Positions 9,051-18,510 of a stretch of DNA of 64,000 nt are shown one piece after another. The translations under genes and the position numbers were made by a program. Under the pieces are notes generated by a model. It was not told where the DNA came from. It ran no database searches and was given only the letters and a program-made list of their open reading frames with translations. The DNA is from Nitrososphaerota archaeon (GTDB lineage: Archaea > Thermoproteota > EX4484-205 > JAAOZP01): the NCBI GenBank assembly GCA_011605725.1, contig JAAOZP010000011.1, forward strand, positions 62,001 to 126,000, given 5' to 3'. Within the stretch, counting starts at the first letter, position 1, and every line of letters begins with the position of its first letter.

Positions 9051-10043
9051 TTAACCTGGGATTCGGCCGGAGAACAGCCTTATGTATTCTTTGGCTTTCT
9101 CCTTAACCCTGTCTCTGGCTGCGGTGCCGAATTTCCTGAAGTCTTTTTCACTCGGGTTAGCCTGGTAGGCTTTTACGAAGCCTTCGATGAAAGCTATCGA
9201 CAAGGCGGTTGCAACATTAACCTTAGTCACGCCACCAGTCTTTATAGCGTCTAGAAGAGTGCCCTCGCCCTTCTGCAGGACAATCCCTTTTTCACGCGCA
9301 TCCTTCGGCGTCATAAGTATGCCTGAGGAGCCGTGAGAAACCAGGGGGATACGCATTCTCTCCTGAATGGCAATAAGCCTGTCGATGCGGACTGGCCATA
9401 TATCGTCCCAAATACCATGTATGGATCCGAAGGCGGCAGCCAGGAAGTCGCAACCCGTCTTCTTCACAAAGTACTCAACATCCTCCGGTTTAGCCATTAG
9501 CTCCTCTACGGATTTCCCTGCTTTCTCGCGAATAATCCTTACGGCTTCAGCCGGAGGAAGTGATCTTAAACGGGCTATTTCCGCCTGAGAGAAATAGTCT
9601 TCAATCTTCGGAATCTTCCCCAGCTCAGCCTCAACCGGCACTCCTTTCTCACGACACATTTCAACAACCTGCCGTGTAAGCCTAATGTTTTCTTCAAGCG
9701 GAAGGGAAGAACCGTCGAAAAGCACGGCTGTGAAGCCTGCGTCAAGAGCTTTCTTAACCTGCTCTATCTCAGTCGCATGGTCAAGGTTTAAAGCAATACG
9801 TATATTCGTCTCGGAAGCAGCGATCTTAACCATTCCCGCACCCAGTGCCCATCCTGCATACTTGCTTGCACCAGGGCTCAACTGGATTATCAGGTCTACA
9901 GGCTCCCCTATTTCCTTCGAAACTTCTTCAGCAGCCCATATGAATGCCTGTATCATCTCCATATTGTTAGCGTTGAAAGCACCTACAGCCCTGCCTTCTT
10001 TCAATGCTGGTAGAAGCAGGTCGCGTTCGTTAACTAGAGGCAT
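9051..10043 (-). CDS. class II fructose/tagatose-bisphosphate aldolase family protein
   Basis: AVGAFNANNMEMIQAFIWAAEE; IALNLDHATEIEQVKKALDAGFTAVLFDGSSLPLEENIRLTR; LVSHGSSGI. Confidence 0.85.
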   Translation of the reverse strand: MPLVNERDLLLPALKEGRAVGAFNANNMEMIQAFIWAAEEVSKEIGEPVDLIIQLSPGASKYAGWALGAGMVKIAASETNIRIALNLDHATEIEQVKKALDAGFTAVLFDGSSLPLEENIRLTRQVVEMCREKGVPVEAELGKIPKIEDYFSQAEIARLRSLPPAEAVRIIREKAGKSVEELMAKPEDVEYFVKKTGCDFLAAAFGSIHGIWDDIWPVRIDRLIAIQERMRIPLVSHGSSGILMTPKDAREKGIVLQKGEGTLLDAIKTGGVTKVNVATALSIAFIEGFVKAYQANPSEKDFRKFGTAARDRVKEKAKEYIRLFSGRIPG

Positions 10044-10183
10044 ATATTCTCCCTCCTTTTCCTCCTCTCTACGTGTAGGAAAGGTATAAAAGCTTTCTCA
10101 TGACGAAGCGGTTTCCTGCGGTTTCCTCCAGCCAGCCCACTGGTAAAGTTTAAAAGCTCTTTAATCATTCGACTGCAGAATTA

Positions 10184-11518
10184 TTGTTGTTGAAAATAAT
10201 GAATAAAAAGATGCTTTCAAAAAGCAAGTGGAGAGAAGATGTTTTGAAAATGCTTGAAGAAGGATTAGTGGCATCTGACCCGAAGAAATCAGTGGCTAAT
10301 GCTCTTGAGAAAATGAGTGGTGAAATTAAGGCTGCTGAAAGGGTTTTCGTAATCGGTTTTGGAAAAGCTTCTGCATCCATGGCTGAAGCGTGTGAGGAGA
10401 AAATCGGAGACAGAATTTCCGACGGTGCTATAATAGTCCCGGAGAATGTTGATGCAAAAAGTCTTAGGAGAATCAGGGTTTTCAAAGGGACGCATCCAAT
10501 TCCCTCTCAAGATAGTGTTGAATCCACTAGGAAGCTGATCTCTGTTTGCCAAGGTTTAACCCAAAGAGACCTCGTGATATGCCTAATCTCCGGCGGAGGG
10601 TCTTCTCTCTTAACTCTCCCCGCTGAAGGCATAACTCTAGAGGAGAAGAAAATGGCGACGGATATTCTGTTGAAATCGGGTGCGGAAATAAGAGAGATCA
10701 ACATAGTTAGAAAGCATATTTCAAGCGTTAAAGGAGGACAGTTGTTAAACTTCCTTAAGCCGGCGAGAGTGGTTTCGCTAATTCTTTCAGACATTGTGGG
10801 AGACCCTGTTGAATACATAGCTTCAGGGCCGACTTCACCAGACCCCTCAACATTCAAAGAAGCTTACAGCATAATTTTGAAGTATGGTTTGACCGGGAAA
10901 ATCCCGGGAAGTATTGTCGAAAGAATAGAAAAAGGGGTAAGAGGGGAGATCGCTGAAACCCCGAAGCCTGGGAGCGAGCTTTTCAAAAATGTTAACAACA
11001 TTATTGTTTCCAACAACATGAAGTCGTTAGTAGCGATGGAGAGAAAGGCAGCTGAACTCGGCTATAACACGCTGGTTTTAACCTCGTTCTCCCAGGGGGA
11101 GGCTCGTGAAGTCGGAAGGTTCCTGTGCGGAGTCTTAAAGCAAGTAGCAGTTTACGATTCTCCAGTTAAAAAGCCTGCCTGCTTGATAGTCGGCGGGGAG
11201 ACGACTGTAACCGTTAAGGGCAGGGGGAAAGGAGGTAGAAATCAAGAGTTAACACTATCCGTCTTAATTGGCTGCAGCGATTTAAGAAACTTTGTCTTCG
11301 CATCGATTGGAAGCGACGGTATTGACGGCTATACTGATGCAGCAGGAGCTATTGCAGATTTTTCTACGCTGGAGAGCGCGTGCAATAGTGGATTGGACCC
11401 GAAGATGTTTCTTGAGAATAATGATTCCTACAATTTCTTCAAGCAGACTGGCGATCTGATCTTTACTGGCCCAACAGGCACTAATGTGAACGATTTCACC
11501 CTGGCAGTGATATACTGA
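10184..11518 (+). CDS. gckA: glycerate 2-kinase (MOFRL family)
   Basis: VIGFGKASASMAEA, GTHPIPSQDSVESTRKL, LISGGGSSLLTLPAEGI, GGETTVTVKGRGKGGRNQELTLS, SIGSDGIDGYTDAAGA. Confidence 0.9.
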   Translation: MLLKIMNKKMLSKSKWREDVLKMLEEGLVASDPKKSVANALEKMSGEIKAAERVFVIGFGKASASMAEACEEKIGDRISDGAIIVPENVDAKSLRRIRVFKGTHPIPSQDSVESTRKLISVCQGLTQRDLVICLISGGGSSLLTLPAEGITLEEKKMATDILLKSGAEIREINIVRKHISSVKGGQLLNFLKPARVVSLILSDIVGDPVEYIASGPTSPDPSTFKEAYSIILKYGLTGKIPGSIVERIEKGVRGEIAETPKPGSELFKNVNNIIVSNNMKSLVAMERKAAELGYNTLVLTSFSQGEAREVGRFLCGVLKQVAVYDSPVKKPACLIVGGETTVTVKGRGKGGRNQELTLSVLIGCSDLRNFVFASIGSDGIDGYTDAAGAIADFSTLESACNSGLDPKMFLENNDSYNFFKQTGDLIFTGPTGTNVNDFTLAVIY

Positions 11519-11534
11519 CGAGTATACGCGTCAG
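11515..11534. terminator. hairpin CTGACG-AGTATACG-CGTCAG overlapping the glycerate kinase stop codon
   Basis: 6-bp perfect arms read directly at the 3' end of the gene. Confidence 0.4.
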
Positions 11535-11563
11535 CATGACGATACTCTCGCATTCATAATCCT

Positions 11564-12640
11564 TCAAACAAGGTATTTGGAAATGTATTTTCTGCCAGCA
11601 TATTCTTCAATCAGCTTCTCATCTATCGGGTACGTACCGTATTTCTCGGTTAACTTTATCATCAGCATGTAGTTGGAAGGCTTTACCGCCGGATGGATAC
11701 TGTTGCTTGAAGCCATAATGTGGCCTCCGCCGGGAGAAGCCTTCGCAATAGTCTCCTTAACAGCCTCCTCAACCTCCTTCTCGCTGCCAAACGGTAGAAC
11801 ATAGGAGCAGTCAACATTCCCGATTACAGCTATCCTCCCACCGTACTTCCTCTTAACCTCCCCTATATCCATCCCTGCAATCGGCTCTATCGGGTCGAGA
11901 GCATCGATTCCCGAGTTAACGATCATGTCGATTATCGGCCAAAGGTATCCATCGGTATGCTTTATGAATGGAGCTCCAAGCCTCTTAGCTGTTTGAACAA
12001 CCTTCTTCAAATATGGTAAGATAAACTCTTCGAATTGTCTCACCGTCATGAATGGCCCTTTTCTGTCAGCGTAATCATCCCCGGTTAAAACAACGTCAGC
12101 CCCCATTCTAACAGCTCTCTCAATAACCCTACATTTATACTCTGAAATGGTTTCGCTCAACCTATGGATGAAATCCCTATTCTTATGGTAGTGAAGGAAA
12201 AGACTCTGTAAGCCGCCGACTAAATAGTGTGAAAACTCGAACGTCTCATGGCTGAGCAGCACTATCGCACGCTCCCCTTTAAACCTGTCGACATATGTTT
12301 CAAGCGTTTTAAGCCTCCAGTCTGCATCCGGGTCTGGGGGAGAATACTTGCTCAAGTCGCTGGGATTCTTTATCGGGCCTTTAACAGGATAGTTTATACC
12401 AGCGTCAATCGGCTTCCACCCTATTCCCCATTCATCCACAAGGTATTCCCCATTCTTCTTAAACCTTTGATCCTCGCTTACACATATTCCGTCCAAACCT
12501 GCCCACTCGACGAAGTCGGCATAGGTCCCACCTGGAAGCAGGCTTTTTATAACGGGCTCGTTTATTATGAGCTCCCAGAGGGGAACCCTGTCAGGCTGCT
12601 GTCTGTTCAACGCCTTCAGAAACCTGTCTCGAGGCTTCAC
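11564..12640 (-). CDS. uroporphyrinogen decarboxylase (URO-D) family protein, likely not heme-biosynthetic
   Basis: MKPRDRFLKALNRQQPDRVPLWE; URO-D-like HTDGYLWPIIDMIVNSGIDALDPIEPIAGMDIGEVKRKYGGRIAVIGNVDC. Confidence 0.85.
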   Translation of the reverse strand: MKPRDRFLKALNRQQPDRVPLWELIINEPVIKSLLPGGTYADFVEWAGLDGICVSEDQRFKKNGEYLVDEWGIGWKPIDAGINYPVKGPIKNPSDLSKYSPPDPDADWRLKTLETYVDRFKGERAIVLLSHETFEFSHYLVGGLQSLFLHYHKNRDFIHRLSETISEYKCRVIERAVRMGADVVLTGDDYADRKGPFMTVRQFEEFILPYLKKVVQTAKRLGAPFIKHTDGYLWPIIDMIVNSGIDALDPIEPIAGMDIGEVKRKYGGRIAVIGNVDCSYVLPFGSEKEVEEAVKETIAKASPGGGHIMASSNSIHPAVKPSNYMLMIKLTEKYGTYPIDEKLIEEYAGRKYISKYLV

Positions 12641-12673
12641 GAAAAACGTGGACCCACCGTTATTTATAAATTT

Positions 12674-13477
12674 TCAAGACACGTTTGAAAACGACTTCGC
12701 CAGAACCTCCAGTGCGAATCTGAGCTCTTCCCTAGGGTCATCCGTAAACCTTGCCTCTATTGACACCGCATCCTTATAACCTATTTCGCGGAAACATTGG
12801 AAGAGCTTGGAGAAATCTATAATGCCTCTTCCAGGCACCCTGCTGTTGTTATCCGCAAGATGCATATGGATGATTCTTCTCCCAGCCTTTCTTAACGATT
12901 CCATCAGGTCTTGTTCTTCTCTTATCATGTGTCTGATGTCCGCCGTTATCCCGATAAACTCGGAGTTAATGTTCTCAATAAGTTTCAAGGCTTCTTCAAC
13001 CGTGTTCACGAAGTTCGTCTCATTCTTAGGCAGCGGCTCAATGCCGAACCTTACGTCAAACTCTTCCCCCGCCTTAGCAGCTGTCTTCAAAACCTCAAGG
13101 TTTCTTTCAAAACCCTTTTCGACCGACACATCTGAAGGTATGCTTCTAGCCTTTCCGGAGCCCCATACTAAAACGGGACACCCGATTTCCGACGCGGCTT
13201 CCGCAAGCCTGTAAGTATACTCTATGCTTCTCCTCCTCAAGCGGTCGGAGTTGGAGGTATGCGAGAAACCCGAGGGATAAATAATGTTTGAAGCCACTAT
13301 GCTGACTCCGTAAGAGTTGGAAAGCTCCCTCATCTTCCGCAAATCCTCCTTAGAAACCGTGAAAGGGTTGATCTGCAGCGACCCCGGGATTTCTATCGCT
13401 TTAATCCCGATTTCAGTAAGCATTTTCAAATTTTCCTCAGTAGCCTGCATACAGACCGCGATTCTCCAGTTCAACAT
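12674..13477 (-). CDS. sugar phosphate isomerase/epimerase (xylose isomerase-like TIM barrel)
   Basis: FGIEPLPKNETNFVNTVEEALKLIENINSEFIGITADIRHM; IIHMHLADNNSRVPGRGIIDF. Confidence 0.8.
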   Translation of the reverse strand: MLNWRIAVCMQATEENLKMLTEIGIKAIEIPGSLQINPFTVSKEDLRKMRELSNSYGVSIVASNIIYPSGFSHTSNSDRLRRRSIEYTYRLAEAASEIGCPVLVWGSGKARSIPSDVSVEKGFERNLEVLKTAAKAGEEFDVRFGIEPLPKNETNFVNTVEEALKLIENINSEFIGITADIRHMIREEQDLMESLRKAGRRIIHMHLADNNSRVPGRGIIDFSKLFQCFREIGYKDAVSIEARFTDDPREELRFALEVLAKSFSNVS

Positions 13478-13517
13478 TTTTTAAACATCATAAACATTAC
13501 TTAAGGTTAACCCTGCC

Positions 13518-15683
13518 TCATCCTGGTGACTTAAGTTCACCCATGAGTTTTACGACTTTTCTCCTGAACGATAAATAGGCTCCGGTAAATTCTTCCAAAG
13601 TCTTTAAGCAAGGCCCATAGTTCGGCCAGTCTGCTGTCCCAACTCCCCTGCTGCCATAATCCCCATCTACTCCTGCTTCTTTCAAAAGACTGTTTAACTC
13701 CGGAGAGGCTTCGTATGCTTTTACAAAATCTTCAACATCCATAAGGACTTTGAGAGCTTCATGATTTAAAGCCTTGATGATAGAATCCTCATAATCCTCT
13801 GCTCTGAAACCTTCTGTAAGAGCAGCCTTAACCACAGCCAACTGGTGATTCGGGAACTCGGTGTTCGTCACGTTTCTCCTTGAAAGGGTTAGAAAAGTAT
13901 CCTCAGGCTTGCGTTTAGAAGCAGGAAGCAGGTCTATCCTGTTAATGATTAATTCTGCCTGTTCACGCGAAACCCCGCATTTCCTTGCCAAGTATTCAAC
14001 CCATTTAGACCTGTTCACCGGTGAGAACAATATTTCGAAGACTCTTCGAGCAACATAAGTCCCGGACATTTTAACCGCATCTTCAAGGATCTTCAGCATG
14101 TCGAATACCTGCTCCTTGTCGCCGTAAGCTCCGGTTGAAACCAGAATTTCAGCAAACATCTTGTTAAGCAAGCTTCCGAGAAGCCTCCTGCTTGTAAGGT
14201 GCTCCACCTTACCCTTAAGGTCTTTAACACGGAATCCTTCCATCTCCTCCTCTCTTAATCTAAGTTCATGCGCCATCTTCTCAAGAAGGGCTTCTTTAAA
14301 GCTATTGCTCAACTTTTCAAGCGCATTAAGCAAAAGGCCAGTAGCAATGCTTTCTCTTAGATGATCCTCAAGCCGACCACCCATGTTTGTATCGTATGTT
14401 TGCGTCGGCACAATGCCCTTTCTAACCGCCATTGCCATCCCCTCCATGGCCGTCACCCCCAGTATTACTTCCTGTGATACTGTGTAGCTGAGCGTAATAT
14501 TCTGTCCTATCCCTGCTTCATTGATTTTCCTAACTATTTCTATAGAAGAAGGATAGGCGGCTGCAACCTTTATAACGAGGTTTGGTCTACCCTTTTCACG
14601 AGGCTCTCTGTAACCCCAGAATAAATGCTCATCGTACACCTTTAAATCGTTCTCAAGCTTCTCAGCGAAGCTTATTGCAGCAGCGATACTTTTATCAACG
14701 TCCCCGGAGATTAACGGGTTAAGCTGATAACTTACGAGGCCATCCTGGTATTTCGACAGTGCGAACGGTACTCTGAAGACGTAGAAGTTTTCAAGCAGAG
14801 CAAACCTTGTTGCCTCCATAGCTATATCGTCAGCATACCTATCGGGTTCCAAGAACCATTCCGGATACTGTTTTCGTAGGCTTTCCTCAGCATATTTTTT
14901 GAAAGACTCCCATAGATAGGGGTCGTCCTCATATGCTAGAGCTGCGAGCACAGGATTGGTTGAAACCTGAACGTAACCCAGGTGCCTCAACCATCTTAAG
15001 CCAAGAGCATAATCGTTTCCAAACTTGCATAAACCCTTTTTATAGGCTAGGTAGTAAAAATTGTTATTCAAAGTCTTCTCGACGGCATTAACATAGCTTT
15101 CCGTCAACGATTCTGTTTCAAGCTCCTTCTCTATTTCCTCCGCCATCCATGCAACAAGGCTATTGCCCTTGTTTACAAGCTTCATTCTCTCGAGTTGGCT
15201 TGCTATAGTGCATCTATAAACAATAGGCTTGCCGAGTTCTTCTTTTTCCATGTTCTCACACTTCTTCAAAAAGCCAGAGATTATTCTAATTGCCTCCGAT
15301 GCTTCGTAATCTGAGAAACCTACCCATGTTTTTTCAACACCAGTAAGATTCCAAATCGTTTCAAGTAGAGAATCGTAAACCCTATACCTTGCAACAATAA
15401 TCCTGTCGAGTTTTTCCCTGTCATGCTGTTCTCCAAAGTTGAATCTCGTTAAGACTGTTTCAAGCCTATCTGTTAAAGAGCTCGCGATTTCAACAAGTCT
15501 TCCCTTAATCTCTGGATGCAGCAAATGGTCTGAGGCGAGTTTAGTATGCCCATCTAAAGCAGTCTTGATAATATGATCCACATGGTCCACGCGAAACGGG
15601 ACAGGGAGGCTTAGTGGTAACTGATGCGTTCTTAATATGACACCTGACGCATAATCGCAAGAAACGCTCCTATTTGTTCCCAT
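13518..15683 (-). CDS. large transaldolase-like protein (about 720 aa)
   Basis: GYVQVSTNPVLAAL and RPNLVIKVAAAYPSSIEIVRKINEAGIGQNITLSYTVSQEVI match transaldolase strand/lysine signatures. Start placed at ATG 15683 (MGTNRSVSC...), ORF track start 15758. Confidence 0.6.
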   Translation of the reverse strand: MGTNRSVSCDYASGVILRTHQLPLSLPVPFRVDHVDHIIKTALDGHTKLASDHLLHPEIKGRLVEIASSLTDRLETVLTRFNFGEQHDREKLDRIIVARYRVYDSLLETIWNLTGVEKTWVGFSDYEASEAIRIISGFLKKCENMEKEELGKPIVYRCTIASQLERMKLVNKGNSLVAWMAEEIEKELETESLTESYVNAVEKTLNNNFYYLAYKKGLCKFGNDYALGLRWLRHLGYVQVSTNPVLAALAYEDDPYLWESFKKYAEESLRKQYPEWFLEPDRYADDIAMEATRFALLENFYVFRVPFALSKYQDGLVSYQLNPLISGDVDKSIAAAISFAEKLENDLKVYDEHLFWGYREPREKGRPNLVIKVAAAYPSSIEIVRKINEAGIGQNITLSYTVSQEVILGVTAMEGMAMAVRKGIVPTQTYDTNMGGRLEDHLRESIATGLLLNALEKLSNSFKEALLEKMAHELRLREEEMEGFRVKDLKGKVEHLTSRRLLGSLLNKMFAEILVSTGAYGDKEQVFDMLKILEDAVKMSGTYVARRVFEILFSPVNRSKWVEYLARKCGVSREQAELIINRIDLLPASKRKPEDTFLTLSRRNVTNTEFPNHQLAVVKAALTEGFRAEDYEDSIIKALNHEALKVLMDVEDFVKAYEASPELNSLLKEAGVDGDYGSRGVGTADWPNYGPCLKTLEEFTGAYLSFRRKVVKLMGELKSPG

Positions 15684-15914
15684 ACAACGTTTACCCGAAT
15701 CAAAGAGCTTATAAGTTTTTTGAAGAAACGGTCCAGTCAGAACGAAGCCTGAATTCAAGATATGAGAATAACATCCAGGTTTTTCGATTCATGATGCAGA
15801 CATGTGAGCAAGAATATACATGGCACCATGAATGTCATAATAGCCTTCTCCAACATATTCGTCCAATACGTCGAAAATTAATATCATACATGTTTAAATA
15901 ACAAATAATTTAAT

Positions 15915-16982
15915 TCATTTTAATGCAACCCTATAATTGTTTGCTGCCTCGTATAGGGTTAAAATGTTTTCAATCGGCGTGTTTCTGAGAATCGTGTGGC
16001 TCGGCCTTAGTGTATACCCTGTTGGCCCAAGAATTCTTATGGCTTCCTTAACTTCCTGCTCTATTTCCGTCCTGTTTTTAAAAGGGAGTGTTTGAACACC
16101 TATTCCACCTTCGAAACTTAGTTTCTCGCCGTACTTCTCCTTTATTTTCGCGATACTCATGCTCTCCGGTTGGAGTGGTTCTAAGACATCTACTCCTATT
16201 TCAACGAGATCCTGAATAATGGGTTCGATCCAACCGTCGCTGTGAAAATGAAAGAAAGCTCCCCCTTTATGTATTACTTCGGCAAGCCTCTTATATCTTG
16301 GTTTCAGAAACCTTCTCCACTGAGCGGGGGAAATCAGCATGGTTGTCTGCGCGCCAACATCATCACCATTATAAACCTGGTCTACACCTGCTTCAACGAG
16401 AAGACTAGCCTGCTTACAGGATAGTTCGAAAAGCCTATCTAGGACGTACTCCACTTTACTGGGCTCACTAACCATTAGTTTAAAAATCTCGTTGTATCCA
16501 AATAGTGCACAAGCAGTTTCAAAAGCTTGCAGAGTAAAACCTACAACACAGTAATCCTCGTATCCTCTTCTAAATTTTTCAACCTTTTCGAAATCTTCTT
16601 CCCTTATTTCTGGGAAAGGATAGTCCTTCACCTCCATATGTTTTAAAGGATGGTCAACGTAAAAACTGGTCAACTCGTTTCCTGAAACCATTGAAAGAAT
16701 GCCCCACTGGTTTCTCCGAAGAACCCTGCCTCGAGAGTCTTTAAAACTCTCCTCTTTAAAACCTCCTTTCAAACCAATCCCTATTGCATCGATCCCGACA
16801 TTCCCGCGGTAATCTATTTTTAGAAACTCGTACAGCTTCTCCGTATCCTCTAAACCAAGATGATTCATCAGGCTTCTTAAGGGTTCTGGAGAATCTATCC
16901 AAATATTGATGGGAATATAGTCTACTTCCTCTCTTTTAACCGTTCTCCAGCATCTTTCCCTTGAACTGTACTTCGCCCGCAT
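15915..16982 (-). CDS. uroporphyrinogen decarboxylase family protein
   Basis: RERCWRTVKREEVDYIPINIW; FHFHSDGWIEPIIQDLVEIGVDVLEPLQPESMSIAKIKEKYGEKLSFEGGIGVQ. Start placed at ATG 16982. Confidence 0.82.
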   Translation of the reverse strand: MRAKYSSRERCWRTVKREEVDYIPINIWIDSPEPLRSLMNHLGLEDTEKLYEFLKIDYRGNVGIDAIGIGLKGGFKEESFKDSRGRVLRRNQWGILSMVSGNELTSFYVDHPLKHMEVKDYPFPEIREEDFEKVEKFRRGYEDYCVVGFTLQAFETACALFGYNEIFKLMVSEPSKVEYVLDRLFELSCKQASLLVEAGVDQVYNGDDVGAQTTMLISPAQWRRFLKPRYKRLAEVIHKGGAFFHFHSDGWIEPIIQDLVEIGVDVLEPLQPESMSIAKIKEKYGEKLSFEGGIGVQTLPFKNRTEIEQEVKEAIRILGPTGYTLRPSHTILRNTPIENILTLYEAANNYRVALK

Positions 16983-17076
16983 CTCCGTCTGGGAAAATAC
17001 GCTTCGTTTTAAGTTTTTACTGCTTGAAAAGATTCGAACATTTGTTTTCAATTGTCATGCTAGCCCATCTGCAGCT

Positions 17077-18120
17077 TTACCGGATTAATGGGACCTGAAA
17101 CCCGCATTTAGTACACCTGCCTTCAGAAGACACGTTGATGCGTGAAACAGTGAAGCCTAGACGTTGAATCAGCAGTTCGCCACACATGGGGCACCAGGTG
17201 TTCTCGAATTTATGGCCCGGGACATTTCCAACATATGGGAACAGCACGCCTAATGATCGAGCTAGCTCCCTGGCTTTTTCCAGGGTTTTAACCGGAGTTG
17301 ATGGTGCTTTGAACATATACTCCGGATGATAGCGGGTAAAGTGGAGCGGCGTATCTGACCCAAGCATCTTGAGATGAGTCTCCACCAGTTGTCTTATGCA
17401 ATATTCATCATCATTAACCCCAGGGATCACTAGGTTAACTATCTCCACGTGGAGTCCAAGCTCTTTGGCTCTATGCGCATTCCTCCATACAATGCTTGCC
17501 TTAACTCCGCCGCAATACTTCTCGTAAACCTCCTCATCCCCTTTAACGTCGAACTTTATCGCATCCAGTCCTGCTTCAGCAAGGGCCTGGAGTGTTTTCA
17601 GCGTCATGTACCCGTTTGAAACAAAAGTGTTGTAAAGTCCTTTATTCCTGGCTAACGGGAAGAGGTCAAGACTGTATTCCAGTAGGAGAGTGGGCTCGTT
17701 AAAAGATATGGATGTTCCGTCGCACCCGCTTTTCAAAGCCACGTCTATAAGTTGCTCAGGACTTACATACTGTGCCCTCCTAGGATCCGGCCGGTTCTTA
17801 GATATGTCGAAATTCTGGCACCAAGGGCAGGAAAAATTGCAGCTCCATGTTCCAACAGTAAGCGCGTAGCTTCCAGGGTGGAAATGGAAAAAAGGTTTTT
17901 TCTCAATAGGGTTTGCTGAAATGGAGGATATGTCTCCATAGACAATCGTGTATAGTTTTCCCTCAACATTCACCCTAGTGCCGCAGAATCCTTGAGAACC
18001 CTCTTTAATTTTACACTGCCGCTCGCAAGCTAGACATACTGTCTCATCAATCCCTGTCTTCTCGTAAAACCTCGCCTCCCTAACTGTTGGGAACCGTGTG
18101 AGTTCAACCCCCTGCTTCAC
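17077..18120 (-). CDS. AmmeMemoRadiSam-type / PflA-like radical SAM protein
   Basis: CLACERQCKIKEGSQGFCGTRVN; CNFSCPWCQNFDIS (CxxxCxxC); ISFNEPTLLLEYSLDLFPLAR; C-terminal zinc-ribbon-like CPMCGE...CTKCGF. Confidence 0.88.
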   Translation of the reverse strand: MKQGVELTRFPTVREARFYEKTGIDETVCLACERQCKIKEGSQGFCGTRVNVEGKLYTIVYGDISSISANPIEKKPFFHFHPGSYALTVGTWSCNFSCPWCQNFDISKNRPDPRRAQYVSPEQLIDVALKSGCDGTSISFNEPTLLLEYSLDLFPLARNKGLYNTFVSNGYMTLKTLQALAEAGLDAIKFDVKGDEEVYEKYCGGVKASIVWRNAHRAKELGLHVEIVNLVIPGVNDDEYCIRQLVETHLKMLGSDTPLHFTRYHPEYMFKAPSTPVKTLEKARELARSLGVLFPYVGNVPGHKFENTWCPMCGELLIQRLGFTVSRINVSSEGRCTKCGFQVPLIR

Positions 18121-18510
18121 AGGTTTCTAAACGGCCTTCAGCGTAAAAGTCTTTCCATATCGATTTTTAGCCTAGAGTCTTTTATGGCTTGGAGAAAAAG
18201 GGGCGTAAGAAGAGGATAGTTAAGGTTTTTATGAAATCTGCTCAGGCATTCGGTGGATGGAAAGGAGGCGAGATCGTTGAGAAATGAGTGATGAGAGCAT
18301 AGTGGGCAGATGGTGGAATGAATACTCTCTTCCGAATCATGGAAGAAATACGGGCTTAACAAGACTAGTGTGCAACAAAGCAAACCATGAGCCTTCTGAA
18401 CAGTTTTTCAACACACCATGACAAGAATAGGCTTCACGAGGCTTATTGCAGGAAAAAGTTGGGGTTGAAAGCAGGCCCGCTGGCTTTAATGCATGACTTT
18501 AAAAAGGGAA

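Noticed and set aside
13518-15683. Initial idea that this ORF is an archaeal-type PEP carboxylase
   Set aside because: The internal STNP and VIKVAA...ITLSYTVSQEV motifs fit transaldolase instead; no PEP carboxylase signature was found.
15674-15901. 75-aa plus-strand ORF as a gene
   Set aside because: Overlaps the 5' end of the transaldolase-like gene, AT-rich, no recognisable domain or ribosome-binding site.
18280-18420. GTGATGA as a possible C box of a C/D sRNA
   Set aside because: No D box (CTGA) at the expected 50-70 nt spacing; the nearest is about 100 nt away, with no C'/D' pair seen.
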